DNA from: Candidatus Nitrososphaera gargensis Ga9.2
GTDB taxonomy: Archaea; Thermoproteota; Nitrososphaeria; Nitrososphaerales; Nitrososphaeraceae
Direction of reading: 5' to 3'
DNA length: 64,000 bases
Assembly: GCF_000303155.1 (NCBI RefSeq)
Contig: NC_018719.1
Span: forward strand, 2,604,001 to 2,668,000
The notes beneath the pieces were generated by a model. The model searched no databases. It was not told the origin of the DNA and saw only the letters and a program-made list of their open reading frames with translations. Of this stretch, positions 44,107 to 53,804 are shown piece by piece (the stretch's first letter is position 1; every line of letters starts with the position of its first letter). The translations under genes and the position numbers were made by a program.

Positions 44107-45252
44107 CTATCCCCACCAGCGTCGTTTTGGCTTTTGCTCTGGCGCCTCGGCTACTTGCTGTTCCTGCTGTTTTGAGGCTCCGATAAAGTTGGTGTCGACG
44201 CCTGTCAATACCACCATGACTCTTGCCTTGCCTCTGAGCGATGGGTCTATCCTGGCACCCCAGATTATCCTTACCTCGTGCGGCAATGACCTCGTGACCA
44301 GCTCTCCTGCCCTTGTAACCTCTTCGAGAGTGATGTCGTCGCCACCGCACACGTGGACCAGCACGCCACTGGCCATCGACATGTCTTTTATGTCCAGAAG
44401 CTGGGTCTCAAGTGCCATCCTTGTTGCCTGCTCTATCCTTTCCATTCCTTCGCTCAGTCCTACTCCTATGGCGGCCAATCCCCTGCCTTCCATGATTGCG
44501 GTGAGGTCTGCAAAGTCGATATTGATGAGAGATGCCGTGGTTATGGTTTCTGTGATCCCCTTTATGAATTGCCCTACGAGCTCGTTGGCAACGCCTAGCG
44601 CCTGCTGCAGCGGAAGGTTTCCGGCGAGCCGGGTCAGCTTGTTGTTGTCAATTGTGACTAGGGTATCGCACGATCTCTGGAGATTGTCAAGCGCTTCCTT
44701 TGCCAAGTCGTACCTGTACCTCTCGACAGCAAACGGAAGTGTCACGACTCCGATAATAAGTGCCTGAGTCTCCTGCTTTAATTCGTCTGCGAGAATCTGG
44801 ATTGCGCCTGTACCTGTTCCGCCTCCAAGGCCTGCGCACAGAAAAATGATATTCGACCCCTGCACTTCCCTCACGATTTCAGACATGCTCTCACGCGCTG
44901 CCTGCATGCCCTTCTCCGGGTAACCGCCGCAGCCCCTGCCCTGAGTTATCTTGGGTCCTATCAGGATCCTCCTGTCTGCTCGTGTTATTCCCAGATGCGC
45001 TGCATCGGTATTGACAGCAATTAGCTTGCCGCCTGAAAGGCCTCTTTCCTTTATCCACGAGACAATGTTGCTGCCTGCGCCTCCTGCTCCGATTACGCAA
45101 ACCGTTGGTTTTGCCATTTCCATTGCTGCGCGAATACTTTCCTCTTCCATAATAGATGCCGGTGCCACGCCGATGTTGCTGCTATAATTAAAACCGCGTT
45201 CCATGCTTGACGCCATGATACCTGCATCTATCAGTTCTATTGCATATACCAT
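44107..45252 (-). CDS. ftsZ: FtsZ/tubulin-family GTPase
   Basis: 381 residues from ATG 45252; internal ATGs at MASSMERG or MAKPTVCV are alternatives. The domain starts VCVIGAGGAGSNIVSWI and has the tubulin signature CAGLGGGTGTGAIQ, NTDAAHLG and the synergy-loop region NIDFADLTAIM. The C-terminal tail is short and basic (KPKRRWWG). Thaumarchaea mostly divide with ESCRT-like Cdv proteins, so FtsZ here has another or additional role. Single gene. Confidence 0.85.
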   Translation of the reverse strand: MVYAIELIDAGIMASSMERGFNYSSNIGVAPASIMEEESIRAAMEMAKPTVCVIGAGGAGSNIVSWIKERGLSGGKLIAVNTDAAHLGITRADRRILIGPKITQGRGCGGYPEKGMQAARESMSEIVREVQGSNIIFLCAGLGGGTGTGAIQILADELKQETQALIIGVVTLPFAVERYRYDLAKEALDNLQRSCDTLVTIDNNKLTRLAGNLPLQQALGVANELVGQFIKGITETITTASLINIDFADLTAIMEGRGLAAIGVGLSEGMERIEQATRMALETQLLDIKDMSMASGVLVHVCGGDDITLEEVTRAGELVTRSLPHEVRIIWGARIDPSLRGKARVMVVLTGVDTNFIGASKQQEQQVAEAPEQKPKRRWWG

Positions 45253-45427
45253 GTTCTATGTAGTAAAAAATAACGACAGTCAGGCACGTACGTTGAGAAC
45301 AACACACGTCAAAGCCGTGAGATGAATTTTTGCGATGATGTTTTTGCATCTCAAATCATTGCAGCAGTACGTAACCATGCACTAATTACAAGGCCTTAAA
45401 TCGAAAATAATCGCTCATCTCCTTATT

Positions 45428-45586
45428 ATGGCAGCAGCCGAATGCATCTCCTGCGGCTCGTGGACGCAGTATGGAGAGCTTTGCATACACTGCAGGAAGC
45501 AGCGCGTAGCGATAGTAGTCGAGTATATGGTGGTGGCAGGAACAGCAGCCAATCGCAGGGCAGGACCGGTCAGAGTTATCCAGTAA
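45428..45586 (+). CDS. 52-aa zinc-ribbon microprotein
   Basis: ATG 45428 to TAA 45586. MAAAECISCGSWTQYGELC then IHCRKQR: two Cys-x2-Cys pairs nine residues apart. The C-terminal half (VAIVVEYMVVAGTAA) is weakly hydrophobic. Downstream of FtsZ and convergent with 45600. Confidence 0.55.
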   Translation: MAAAECISCGSWTQYGELCIHCRKQRVAIVVEYMVVAGTAANRRAGPVRVIQ

Positions 45587-45599
45587 AAGCTATGTACTA

Positions 45600-46106
45600 C
45601 TAGTAAGGCTCGACTGATTCGCGCGGCATATACTTTTCTTTGTACTGTCGGGCCTCATATGCCAGATGTTCAAAATTTGCCATGTAGTGCTGGTTCTGCC
45701 TCAATTCCCTCTCCTTTGCGATGTTGTCCTTTAGCGCGTCCCAGCATATGAGCGTGGTGTCCCAGTACGCGTCAAGAAAAACTTCTTTTGAAATAAGCTC
45801 GTTGCGGATGAACGTCCCTATCATGTCAAAGTCGGATCTCACCATGGCTATCTCTTGGCCGACCTCCTCTTCGTCTGGGTTCTTGCCGTCAAGCCTGCTC
45901 CGGTGGTACCGGTAGACTGCCTGCCTTGCCTTCCGGTGTGTCTCGTTGTTGAGCAGCTGGAACACCTCCAGCAGCGCGTTTAGGTTGTACTGCTTGGCCA
46001 TTATTTCATACTGTTTTTTGCGATAATAGATTGTAAAGGCAGAGATGACGGCTGTCGCAGTACCGACTATGACTGCTATGGCAGTTAGTGGCACTTCTTC
46101 TACCAT
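45600..46106 (-). CDS. membrane-anchored DUF4760-like protein
   Basis: The ATG at 46106 (MVEEVPLTAIAVIVG) avoids overlap with ilvE. 168 residues: one N-terminal helix (about 6-25) and a soluble helical domain with EVFQLLNNETHRKARQAVYR, SDFDMIGTFIRNELIS and DAYWDTTLICWDAL, the pattern of the DUF4760 family. Begins 8 bp after the ilvE stop, so it probably belongs to the aspartokinase-ilvE operon. Function unknown. Confidence 0.65.
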   Translation of the reverse strand: MVEEVPLTAIAVIVGTATAVISAFTIYYRKKQYEIMAKQYNLNALLEVFQLLNNETHRKARQAVYRYHRSRLDGKNPDEEEVGQEIAMVRSDFDMIGTFIRNELISKEVFLDAYWDTTLICWDALKDNIAKERELRQNQHYMANFEHLAYEARQYKEKYMPRESVEPY

Positions 46107-46113
46107 AAAGATC

Positions 46114-47052
46114 TCAGTTGACCGGCGTGAGCCACGCCTTGCTGAATTTTTTGTCCTTGCCGTGAACCGCTGCTTCAAACAGCGACTTTAGCTGCTTTGT
46201 CATCTTGCCTGCCCTGCCATCGCCAATCATACGGTTATCTATTTCGCCCACCGGCTTTACCTCTGCCGCGGTGCCTGTAAGGAACACTTCGCTGGCAGTG
46301 TAGAGCTCGTCGCGGGAGATGTCGCGCACCTTGCACTCGATGCCGTTTTCTTTTGCAATGGCCATTATGCTGTCCCTTGTGATGCCTGCAAGCGCGCCCG
46401 ATGTCGTCGGCGGCGTCGCAAGCGCCCCATCCTTTACTATGAATATGTTTTCAGCGCTTGCCTCTACCACCATGCCGGCCGAGTTCAGCATCACCGCCTC
46501 GTCAAAACCTGCTTTTATCGCCTCCACCCTTGCAAGCGCCGAGTTGGCATAGTTGGCAGTGGCCTTGGCTCCCATCGGGAGCGACTTTGGGTCAATTCTG
46601 GTCCATGACGACACCATGAGGCGCGCGCCCTTGCCATCCGACCCGCCGCCTCCGCCTTCTCCTCCCTTCAGGTACTCATCCCATTTCCACACTGCGATCG
46701 CAACCGACACCTTGTTTGGCATCGGGTTGACGCCCATCTTGCCGTAGCCGTAGTACGCTATCGGCCGGATGTAGCATTCTTCCATCCTGTTTGCCTTGAC
46801 GGTGTCGATAGCTGCTTTTTCCAGCTGCTGCCTGGTGTAGCCCAGATCCATAAAGTAGATCCGGCCGCTATCCAGCAACCGCTGCATATGGTCTTGCAGC
46901 CGGAACATCGCGCTGTTGCCGTTCACGGTCTTGTAGCAGCGGATGCCTTCAAAGACGCCAGTCGCATAATGCAGCGCATGCGTCAGGATATGAATTTTCG
47001 CGTTGTCATAGTCGACAAGCGAGCCGTTGAGCCAGATCTTGCCCTCTGTCAT
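46114..47052 (-). CDS. ilvE: branched-chain amino acid aminotransferase
   Basis: 312 residues. Conserved: LTHALHYATGVFEGIRCY, GAKATANYANSALARVEA (PLP lysine region), EASAENIFIVKDG, GITRDSIMAIA and FLTGTAAEVKPV. It transfers the amino group in Ile/Leu/Val biosynthesis. Its start overlaps the aspartokinase stop (ATGA), so the two are translationally coupled. Confidence 0.93.
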   Translation of the reverse strand: MTEGKIWLNGSLVDYDNAKIHILTHALHYATGVFEGIRCYKTVNGNSAMFRLQDHMQRLLDSGRIYFMDLGYTRQQLEKAAIDTVKANRMEECYIRPIAYYGYGKMGVNPMPNKVSVAIAVWKWDEYLKGGEGGGGGSDGKGARLMVSSWTRIDPKSLPMGAKATANYANSALARVEAIKAGFDEAVMLNSAGMVVEASAENIFIVKDGALATPPTTSGALAGITRDSIMAIAKENGIECKVRDISRDELYTASEVFLTGTAAEVKPVGEIDNRMIGDGRAGKMTKQLKSLFEAAVHGKDKKFSKAWLTPVN

Positions 47053-48482
47053 TTCATTCCCCGGATCTTGGTCCGCGTAGAGTGTATCGCCTTTACCGCG
47101 TCTGCCACGCTTGAGCCCTTGTCCTCCACCACTATCAGGATCCTTGACGTCTCTTCCTGCGCATCAAGGTTCAGGATGTTGATGTCGTGCTCGCTTACCG
47201 TGCTGCTGGCAGTCGACGCTATCTTTGGGACCTTCCACATCTCGTCCCCGATGAGCGTGACCACGCCCCTGCCGTATACGATCTCGGCCTTTGGGTAGTA
47301 GGCGCGGAAGTGCCTCTCATAGCGCCTGACATAATCGGCGTCGAGGAACAGCAGGCGCGTCATCTCGGTGTCGTCCACCTTGTATGGCGACAGCTTTACA
47401 AAGTCGTGGTACTGCCGGTCAAGCTCCAGCGACGCAACCAGGTGGGACGCTGCGTTGCTCTCCATCCTCACCATCGCGCAGTTCTTTTTGCCAGTGACTA
47501 TTTTTATCGGATTGTCGTTGCCGCTGCTGTCGACAGGCGGCTTTCTCTGAATCATTGTCATGCCGCCTGGCTTGGCCATGTCTGTGATTACAATAGGGAT
47601 GTCAAGGTTGTTGTCGTCGATCTCTTTGATCGCTATCGGGTCGAGGATCTTCATGCCAAACATGCCTGCCAGCTTGGCCTCGTTGTACGACAGGTACTGT
47701 ATGAACTCGAGATCGTCCTTTACTATCCGCGGGTCGGCGCTCAGGACGGCGCTGTCCTTTTCAAAGTCGATCTTGACGTCGTAGCTGTCGTTGAGCAGTA
47801 TAGCAATGTCTGCGGCGGTCCTATCGGAGCCTCCACGCTCGTATGTCGTTTCAAGGCCGTCGACTGTCCTGCCGATAAAGCCCCCCATCGACACCACGTC
47901 GTTGTGCTCTACCAAGTCTATCAGATGGCCAGAGTGCTCCTTTGACTCTTGTACCATAAAGTTGGCCGCTTCAAAGTTGTCGTCGGTGATTATCGGCCAT
48001 TTTTCAATCGACACGTGCGTCGACTTCAGGCCGGCGCTCTGCATGACATAGTCCATTAGGTACGACATCGTCACCTCGCCGCTGTATGCAAGCGTGCGCG
48101 ACCTTATCACGTCGACAAAGCGCCTGTTCTCCGCGGCCTGCTTGAGCGAAATTATCACCTGCCGGTAGAACTTGTCAAGGCTGTCAATGAACTCCTGTCG
48201 GCCTCCTTCTTCCTTCACGTACTTGCTGGCTATCCTTTCATAGACCTCTCTTAGCACTTCTATCTCGACTGGGGTTGAGGCAGCGTAGCTCCTGCCCACC
48301 TTGAGCGCGACATCAGTCATGGAGCTGACCTTGCCGTCATACTCGATCAGCGGCGCCGAAAAGACCGCCACCACCTTGGATTCCTGCTGCAGCTGCCTTA
48401 TCCGGTCGATGATCTTGGGGATCATGTTCCCCTCTATTCCGAGGGCGCTGCCGCCAAACTTAGCGACCGTGATAGAAGTCAT
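47049..48482 (-). CDS. lysC: aspartokinase
   Basis: The ATG at 48482 (MTSITVAKFGGSALG) gives 477 residues; an in-frame extension upstream is not protein-like. Kinase motifs KFGGSALG, SMGGFIGRTVDGLETTYERGGSD and SYNEAKLAGMFGMKILDP. The C-terminal part with ACT-like segments (EHDINILNLDAQEETSRILIVV) suggests feedback control. It makes aspartyl-phosphate for threonine, lysine and methionine. Followed by ilvE in the operon. Confidence 0.92.
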   Translation of the reverse strand: MTSITVAKFGGSALGIEGNMIPKIIDRIRQLQQESKVVAVFSAPLIEYDGKVSSMTDVALKVGRSYAASTPVEIEVLREVYERIASKYVKEEGGRQEFIDSLDKFYRQVIISLKQAAENRRFVDVIRSRTLAYSGEVTMSYLMDYVMQSAGLKSTHVSIEKWPIITDDNFEAANFMVQESKEHSGHLIDLVEHNDVVSMGGFIGRTVDGLETTYERGGSDRTAADIAILLNDSYDVKIDFEKDSAVLSADPRIVKDDLEFIQYLSYNEAKLAGMFGMKILDPIAIKEIDDNNLDIPIVITDMAKPGGMTMIQRKPPVDSSGNDNPIKIVTGKKNCAMVRMESNAASHLVASLELDRQYHDFVKLSPYKVDDTEMTRLLFLDADYVRRYERHFRAYYPKAEIVYGRGVVTLIGDEMWKVPKIASTASSTVSEHDINILNLDAQEETSRILIVVEDKGSSVADAVKAIHSTRTKIRGMK

Positions 48483-48591
48483 TTTGTGGTATCTGAAGGC
48501 TAGTTGCATGGAATTCCCTATATTAAAGATGGGGCAATCGCAAAAGGGCATCTCATAAATACATGCAGCATATGATCGATAGTATGGGAAA

Positions 48592-48708
48592 TTGAGCGAC
48601 GATGATGACATTTGCATCCGGTGCGGAGGCACGATGGTGCACATTGGATTCAAGATTTACCGATGCCAGCAATGCGGGCACGAAGAAAAGCCAGAAGACC
48701 TGATGTAG
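48592..48708 (+). CDS. 38-aa zinc-ribbon microprotein (TTG start)
   Basis: TTG 48592 to TAG 48708: acidic start (SDDDD), then ICIRCGGTMVHIGFKIYRCQ, QCGHEEKPEDLM. Two Cys-x2-Cys pairs make a zinc ribbon like those of small archaeal proteins. The TTG follows GGGAAA. Divergent from lysC. Confidence 0.6.
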   Translation: MSDDDDICIRCGGTMVHIGFKIYRCQQCGHEEKPEDLM

Positions 48709-48786
48709 CTGCTGTTTTGCAGCATGGGAACACGCCCATCAACCAACGTTAAAATCCTTTGCGATGCATTATATTTGTTGAGATCC

Positions 48787-49716
48787 ATGTCGCTGCTACT
48801 TCAGCTGGCATTTGGAGAGCTGGTGGGAGCCGGCATTGCGATAATCATTATGGTAGTAATTCTTGTTTCGGCGATTCGGATAGTAAGAGAGTATGAAAGA
48901 GCGATCGTCTTCCGTCTTGGGAGGCTGATAGGCGCAAAGGGCCCCGGCCTAGTATTCCTTGTTCCGATTGTGGACAAGGCAGTCAAGGTGGACCTGCGCG
49001 TAGTCACTCTGAATGTCCCCAAGCAAAAGATCATCACCCTTGACAACGTGACAGTTGATGTCGATGCAGTGGTTTACCTGCGCGTGAACGAGCCCAACAA
49101 CGCCATCATCAGAGTGAACGATTACCTACTTGCATCCAGCTTGCTTGCCCAGACGACACTTCGGGATTTGATAGGCCAGGTGACGTTTGACGACATCCTG
49201 TCGAAGAGGGAAGAGCTGAACAAGAGAATGCAGGAAGTGCTAGACGCAGCAACAGACCCATGGGGAGTGAAAGTGACCTCGGTAGCAATACGGGACGTTT
49301 CGCTGCCGGAAAACATGCATAGGGCAATAGCAAAGCAGGCAGAGGCCGAAAGGGAAAAGAGGGGCAGAATAATCATCGCCGAGGGCGAGCTCAAGGCAGC
49401 CGAGAAAATGTCCCAGGCCGCAAACTTTTACACTCAGAACATGGCAGCCATGCGCCTGAGAGAGCTGCAAACATGGACGGAAATAGCAAGGGAAAGGAAC
49501 ATGGTCGTCGTAACAGGCGCCAGAGACTCTGAAGATCTGAGCACGCTTTTTGGTATATTGAAGCAGCGGCTGCCGGGCCAGCAGCCTACTACAGAGCAGT
49601 GGTCTTCTGAAGAAGATGTAAGGCGAATGATAAGGCAGGAGCTGGCGCGCCTTGCACGTGGCGAAGCTGGCACTGAGGACAAAGGCGGGAGACGTGAAGA
49701 GATTGCAGGAGCCTGA
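48787..49716 (+). CDS. slipin/stomatin-like SPFH protein
   Basis: ATG 48787 (MSLLLQLAFGELVG), 309 residues. N-terminal membrane helix (about 9-32), then the SPFH band: EYERAIVFRLGRLIGAKGPG, NVPKQKIITLDNVTVDVDAV, SLLAQTTLRDLIGQVTFDDI and the coiled stretch AIAKQAEAEREKRGRIIIAEGE, in outline. C-terminal tail is polar. It is followed after 21 bp by an NfeD-like protease, the classic stomatin-STOPP pair. Confidence 0.9.
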   Translation: MSLLLQLAFGELVGAGIAIIIMVVILVSAIRIVREYERAIVFRLGRLIGAKGPGLVFLVPIVDKAVKVDLRVVTLNVPKQKIITLDNVTVDVDAVVYLRVNEPNNAIIRVNDYLLASSLLAQTTLRDLIGQVTFDDILSKREELNKRMQEVLDAATDPWGVKVTSVAIRDVSLPENMHRAIAKQAEAEREKRGRIIIAEGELKAAEKMSQAANFYTQNMAAMRLRELQTWTEIARERNMVVVTGARDSEDLSTLFGILKQRLPGQQPTTEQWSSEEDVRRMIRQELARLARGEAGTEDKGGRREEIAGA

Positions 49717-49737
49717 CGTGACTCTTCCCAGCGTTAA

Positions 49738-51105
49738 ATGCAGCAGCTGCCAGCACCGCTGCTGCCATGCTCCATGATAAAGGCCGGCCTCCTCCTGCTA
49801 CTAATGTTTGGCCTGCTGGCAGTGTCGGCCTATGCGCAGGATCCACCAGGCAGCAGCCAGGACAAGAAGAAAGTCTTGTGGGTTGAGGTCAAGGATTTCA
49901 TTTCGTCTGCAACATCAGAAGATATTTCCAGCGCGATCTCTACCGCTTCTGCAGACAAAAGTTTCACTGCGGTAATTCTAGCGCTTGACACTCCTGGCGG
50001 ATCTCTCGATGCAACGCTGGAAATCATTGAAAGCCTGCAGCGATCTGAAGTGCCCGTCATAGGATATGTATATCCTCAAGGCAAAAGCGCGTGGTCTGCA
50101 GGCACCATGATACTTGTCGCAACTGGCTATGCGGCAATGGCCCCTGTTACGACGATCGGATCGGCCCAGCCAGTTTCTGGCGACCAGCAGCCCATCAACG
50201 ACACCAAGGTGATAAACGCGCTTGTTGAAAAGGTGGTATCGCTGGCGGAAGCGCACGGGAGGAACGAGACCCAAGCTGCCCGCTTTATCACTCATAACGA
50301 TAACCTCACTCCGGGAAGAGCGTTGGAGCGCAACGTGATAGAGGCGATCGCATCCAGCCCTTCAGAACTGCTTGAAAAAGCTCACAACGCAACAGTCGTG
50401 GTCACCGGTGAGGAAGAGCGCCTTGACACGTCAGGCGCGCAGATAGTCACCCACCAACCCAGCCCGCGAGTGCTTTTCGTAAATTTCCTGGCAAACCCAT
50501 TGATCTTTACAACTTTTCTGGCGATAGGGTTTTTGGCCCTGATATACGGCCTCGTTTCGCCAGGCTTTGGAGCCGAAATTGCAGGAGCCGTGCTCATAAT
50601 CCTGAGCCTAATGGGCCAGGGATTTGACGTAAACTGGGGAGCCTTTGCCATGCTTGCAATTGGCATCGGCCTTCTTGGATATGAGCTGTACAGCCCCGGC
50701 TTTGGCGCAATAGGCATCGGAGGCATAGCCGTTCTTGCAATAGGCTCGATACTCATGATAACGCAGCCAGTCGAGCCGCTGCTTGTCACAGAAGAGCACT
50801 TGGGGAATCTGGCCCTGCTTTCCGTGATCATTGTCGCTCCCTTTGGCGCGCTCATGGGCATCATCACCTATAAGGTGTGGCAGGCAAAGAACAGGCAAAA
50901 AATCGAGTTTGTCCTGATGGACAAGGAAGGCGTGTTGCTAGAACCTGTCTCTGTCGATAAAACCGGATTCGTTTTGGTTGGAGGAGAATACTGGCAGGCT
51001 AGGACAACGGGAGCAAGTCTTAGCAAGGGCCAGAAGGTGCGCATAGTGAAAAAGCAAGACAGTTTCTTGATAGTTGAGGCTCTTTCTGATTCAATTTCTC
51101 AATAG
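49738..51105 (+). CDS. NfeD-type membrane-bound serine protease
   Basis: 455 residues. Signal helix (about 12-33), a ClpP-like Ser-Lys protease domain: LALDTPGGSLDATLEI and KSAWSAGTMILVATGYAA with the catalytic Ser near residue 122 and Lys in NDTKVINALVEKVV, then four helices and an NfeD C-terminal barrel (EGVLLEPVSVDKTGFVLVGGEYW). In Pyrococcus the homologous pair cuts the C-terminus of its stomatin. Gene order and direct spacing with the slipin support that here. Confidence 0.9.
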   Translation: MQQLPAPLLPCSMIKAGLLLLLMFGLLAVSAYAQDPPGSSQDKKKVLWVEVKDFISSATSEDISSAISTASADKSFTAVILALDTPGGSLDATLEIIESLQRSEVPVIGYVYPQGKSAWSAGTMILVATGYAAMAPVTTIGSAQPVSGDQQPINDTKVINALVEKVVSLAEAHGRNETQAARFITHNDNLTPGRALERNVIEAIASSPSELLEKAHNATVVVTGEEERLDTSGAQIVTHQPSPRVLFVNFLANPLIFTTFLAIGFLALIYGLVSPGFGAEIAGAVLIILSLMGQGFDVNWGAFAMLAIGIGLLGYELYSPGFGAIGIGGIAVLAIGSILMITQPVEPLLVTEEHLGNLALLSVIIVAPFGALMGIITYKVWQAKNRQKIEFVLMDKEGVLLEPVSVDKTGFVLVGGEYWQARTTGASLSKGQKVRIVKKQDSFLIVEALSDSISQ

Positions 51106-51135
51106 AAGTAGTGAATATAAATAAAGAATTGTACA

Positions 51136-51477
51136 TCAATTGTTGGCTATGAAGCTTATTGTAGGAAACTCGTGTTCCTGTATTGGGACATCATTAGAGG
51201 TTCTTGGATAGATTTCCATCGTAATACTCGGATTATCTTCATGTATGTCTGCCTTGTCTTTAATCTGATAGAGGTGTCCTCTCTTCTCCAAGTATTTGCC
51301 AACTTGCTCCATTGTCGGCCTGATGGTCTCAACCTTTATTCGTTCAAATCTTGCCAAGAATTCTTGAATTTGTTCCTCATCGACATTATCTTGTTTAACT
51401 TCATTATTTTTATCGTAGGAATCTAAAATTGCGTCCAGTTCTTGGGCCAAATCATCTTCTTTTTCTTTTTCAGACAT
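51136..51477 (-). CDS. acidic hypothetical protein
   Basis: ATG 51477 (MSEKEKEDDLAQELD) gives 113 residues; a longer frame with an ATG 15 bases upstream is less likely. Very acidic N-terminal part followed by a helical part with NVDEEQIQEFLARFERIKVE and ENPSITMEIYPRT. No recognised domain; C-terminus ends FPTISFIANN. Confidence 0.5.
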   Translation of the reverse strand: MSEKEKEDDLAQELDAILDSYDKNNEVKQDNVDEEQIQEFLARFERIKVETIRPTMEQVGKYLEKRGHLYQIKDKADIHEDNPSITMEIYPRTSNDVPIQEHEFPTISFIANN

Positions 51478-52247
51478 CAAGTTGACAAACACACAACCAT
51501 CTTTTATAACTCTTGACTTGCAGTTGCGGCACTATCACATCCAGTAACGATATATATAAAAAATAAAAGAATAGAAAACGCATATTGATGATATCTCTCA
51601 CGCACTCACTCACACATACATACACAAACACAAGGATGTGACTAGATAGATGTGAGAACAATACACAAGGTTTTTGTTGCAGCTGACGTTTTTTCTCTCT
51701 CCCCCCTTACATTACTTGGAAAATCATTAGTTTTTCATCCTAGCTGAGAGAATCGATTTGCCGGAGCTGTGGAAATAAAACACCAGAGTCTGGCTCGTTC
51801 TGAGGAACGATTATTATTATTATTGTTATTGTTATTATTACCATCTCTCTCTTGCAGCTTGTTATGGTATATAGGAGCTGCAGGCATGTGGTGGTAGTAG
51901 TTGTGGTGATGGGTTTTTTGGATTGGCTGTCATTAGTGTTGCGGGAATGGCTACTGAAGAATCGTCCTCAGCCGAGGATGGAGATGTGATTCATAACGAA
52001 AGAACCGGGAGCAACTATAGCTCCCAGCGCGTGCGTGTCAAGTGAAGCTGCTGCTGGTAGTTCCTGATTCCGGCTAGAATTACTGTTCTCCGCCTATTTT
52101 ATTGCTCCAGCTGCCAGCAAAGCAGCAGCAAAAAACAAGTAAAAACTCTGGCGCATTTGCACACTTGGTGCTCTCTATCGGCGTGGGACCCCTAGATATA
52201 TTTAAGATAATTGTTATATACTAAACTATTAGTCATGTTTGCCATTA
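51478..52247. other. long intergenic region with simple repeats
   Basis: About 770 bases. A triplet microsatellite of ATT and GTT units lies at about 51811-51840, and a CA-rich tract (ACTCACACATACATACAC) near 51610. A 32-residue frame at 51947-52045 (MATEESSSAEDGD start) is possible but weak. No other gene found. The promoter of the DUF389 gene is expected at the right end, where ATATATTTAAGATAA (52195-52210) is TATA-like. Confidence 0.5.
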
Positions 52248-53330
52248 ATGGAACGAATCGAGATCACTCTCTATCCAAATCAGGCCGAAGAGATAGAGAA
52301 GATTCTAGAAGAGTTCCAAGTGCCATACATCAAAACCTCTGCCGAATCTTACAAGATTCAATGTCTGCACTATGTCATTATCAGTCCAAACGAGATTGCA
52401 GGCGCGCTTGTAGATATCATTGCCCACAAGTTTGACACCAACCAGCGGATCAACGTTATTACACATTACAAACCAGAAGCAACGATCTCTGATTACCTGC
52501 GCAAGTTCGAGGCTTTCTTGAAAGAAGAAGTAACTCCTGCCTCGATAACAAGCACGGATATCGATATCGTCTCAGGGTTCAAGTCCGTTAAAGACAAGAT
52601 ACCAATCAAGCGTACTGGCCCAATTGAAGGTCTTGTATCAAGGACAGACGCTTTTCTGTCGCGCAAGATGGATGTCTATTCAATGATTCTGGTTGCTACC
52701 GTTATCGCTTTGGTGGGTTTGGTATCAAACAACGTTGCCGTGATAATAGGTGCGATGCTGATATCGCCATTGATGGGCCCAATAGCATCCATTGCGCTGA
52801 ACTCTGTCTTGGGAAGGCAGAAGCAAATAGAGAAATCAATAGTTTTTGGTTCTCAGATGATTTTGTCATCAATAGGACTTGCTGCTGCGCTGACAGCAGC
52901 CTTGGCATTATTCTATCCGGTTGAAACTACTCCGGAAATTCTATCAAGAACAGAAGTAAGCCCAATCCTGATTGTGGTCGCAGTTATGCTTGGAATAGCA
53001 GGCGGTTTGGCCATGCTCACATCCATTCCAGAGATAATAGTAGGGGTGGCAATTGCAGTAGCTCTGGTACCGCCTGCAACTACTATAGGGATAGGCATCG
53101 GGTTGGGCTCGATAGATATTGCTGCGAGTGCCTCACTTGTGCTTCTGTCAAACATCATAGGTATGGTGATAGGATTTATGATAATATTCTTGCTCAAGGG
53201 GGTATCTCCCAGGAAATACTATGAAAAGAAGAAGGCAAGAGAGGTGTTGCGGCTAAATGTCATGGTGCTTGTTGCCCTTGCTGTAGCCTTAGGTGCAATC
53301 GAAGTCCTTTTTGGTTATAGATCGAACTAG
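52248..53330 (+). CDS. DUF389 membrane protein
   Basis: The ATG at 52248 (MERIEITLYPNQAEEIE) is preferred to an upstream TTG. 360 residues. N-terminal ferredoxin-like alpha/beta domain (about 1-130), then the DUF389 membrane part: ALVGLVSNNVAVIIGAMLISPLMGPI, in outline, and GGLAMLTSIPEIIVGVAIAVALVPP. Eight or so helices. Family members occur widely in archaea and bacteria; function unknown. Confidence 0.85.
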   Translation: MERIEITLYPNQAEEIEKILEEFQVPYIKTSAESYKIQCLHYVIISPNEIAGALVDIIAHKFDTNQRINVITHYKPEATISDYLRKFEAFLKEEVTPASITSTDIDIVSGFKSVKDKIPIKRTGPIEGLVSRTDAFLSRKMDVYSMILVATVIALVGLVSNNVAVIIGAMLISPLMGPIASIALNSVLGRQKQIEKSIVFGSQMILSSIGLAAALTAALALFYPVETTPEILSRTEVSPILIVVAVMLGIAGGLAMLTSIPEIIVGVAIAVALVPPATTIGIGIGLGSIDIAASASLVLLSNIIGMVIGFMIIFLLKGVSPRKYYEKKKAREVLRLNVMVLVALAVALGAIEVLFGYRSN

Positions 53331-53666
53331 CACCCATTAGTGCCTTACAAAACTTTTGATGTATTTTGTAGTAGTCTCTCTCTGGGCCTGTTCCTAAAAC
53401 CGTAATCCTTCAGGTTCATATTGCATATCTGTCCACTTTTAGAACCGCTAGCGACGTGGAAACCTCCGGGATGTGTATGTGTGTGTTTTTTCTGGTATAT
53501 AACCAAGGGCTCAAAAGCGATTACAACATTTCTAACAGATTTTGTAGGAGAACCTGTTATGATTGGCATTATATAGCCACACACACGCGCGCATACAATA
53601 TTCGGCTATTTTCTCATAAATATTATTGCAGTACGTCTGTCTAGTTAGACTATTCTCGTGTTGCAT
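53331..53666. other. intergenic stretch after the DUF389 gene, no gene seen
   Basis: About 335 bases with GTGTGTATGTGTGTG-type tracts near 53470. No protein-like frame. It ends at a duplicated rad50 fragment. Confidence 0.4.
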
Positions 53667-53737
53667 GCGACCCGTCCGCAGTCATGGTAAACCTTAACAC
53701 CTGGTCAACCTCCGAGTCCTGGAAAATGTCCAAATCA
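53667..53737 (-). pseudogene. orphan fragment of the rad50 3' end
   Basis: About 70 bases on the minus strand read DIFQDSEVDQVLRFTMTADG, versus DIFEDSEVDQVFRFTMTADG at the end of rad50 (61369-61445). The DNA of the two segments is nearly the same (GTCCGCAGTCATGGTAAACC etc.). The fragment is 7.7 kb from the intact gene, in the same orientation, with no gene around it. Confidence 0.75.
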
Positions 53738-53804
53738 GGCAGGTGTATGCTATACTATTTTTGAGAATTATTGATAATAATAACAATATGGTCATAAAAA
53801 CTGT

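Noticed and set aside
51811-51840. ATT/GTT triplet repeat as a functional element
   Set aside because: It is a simple microsatellite in a long non-coding stretch; no other signal.
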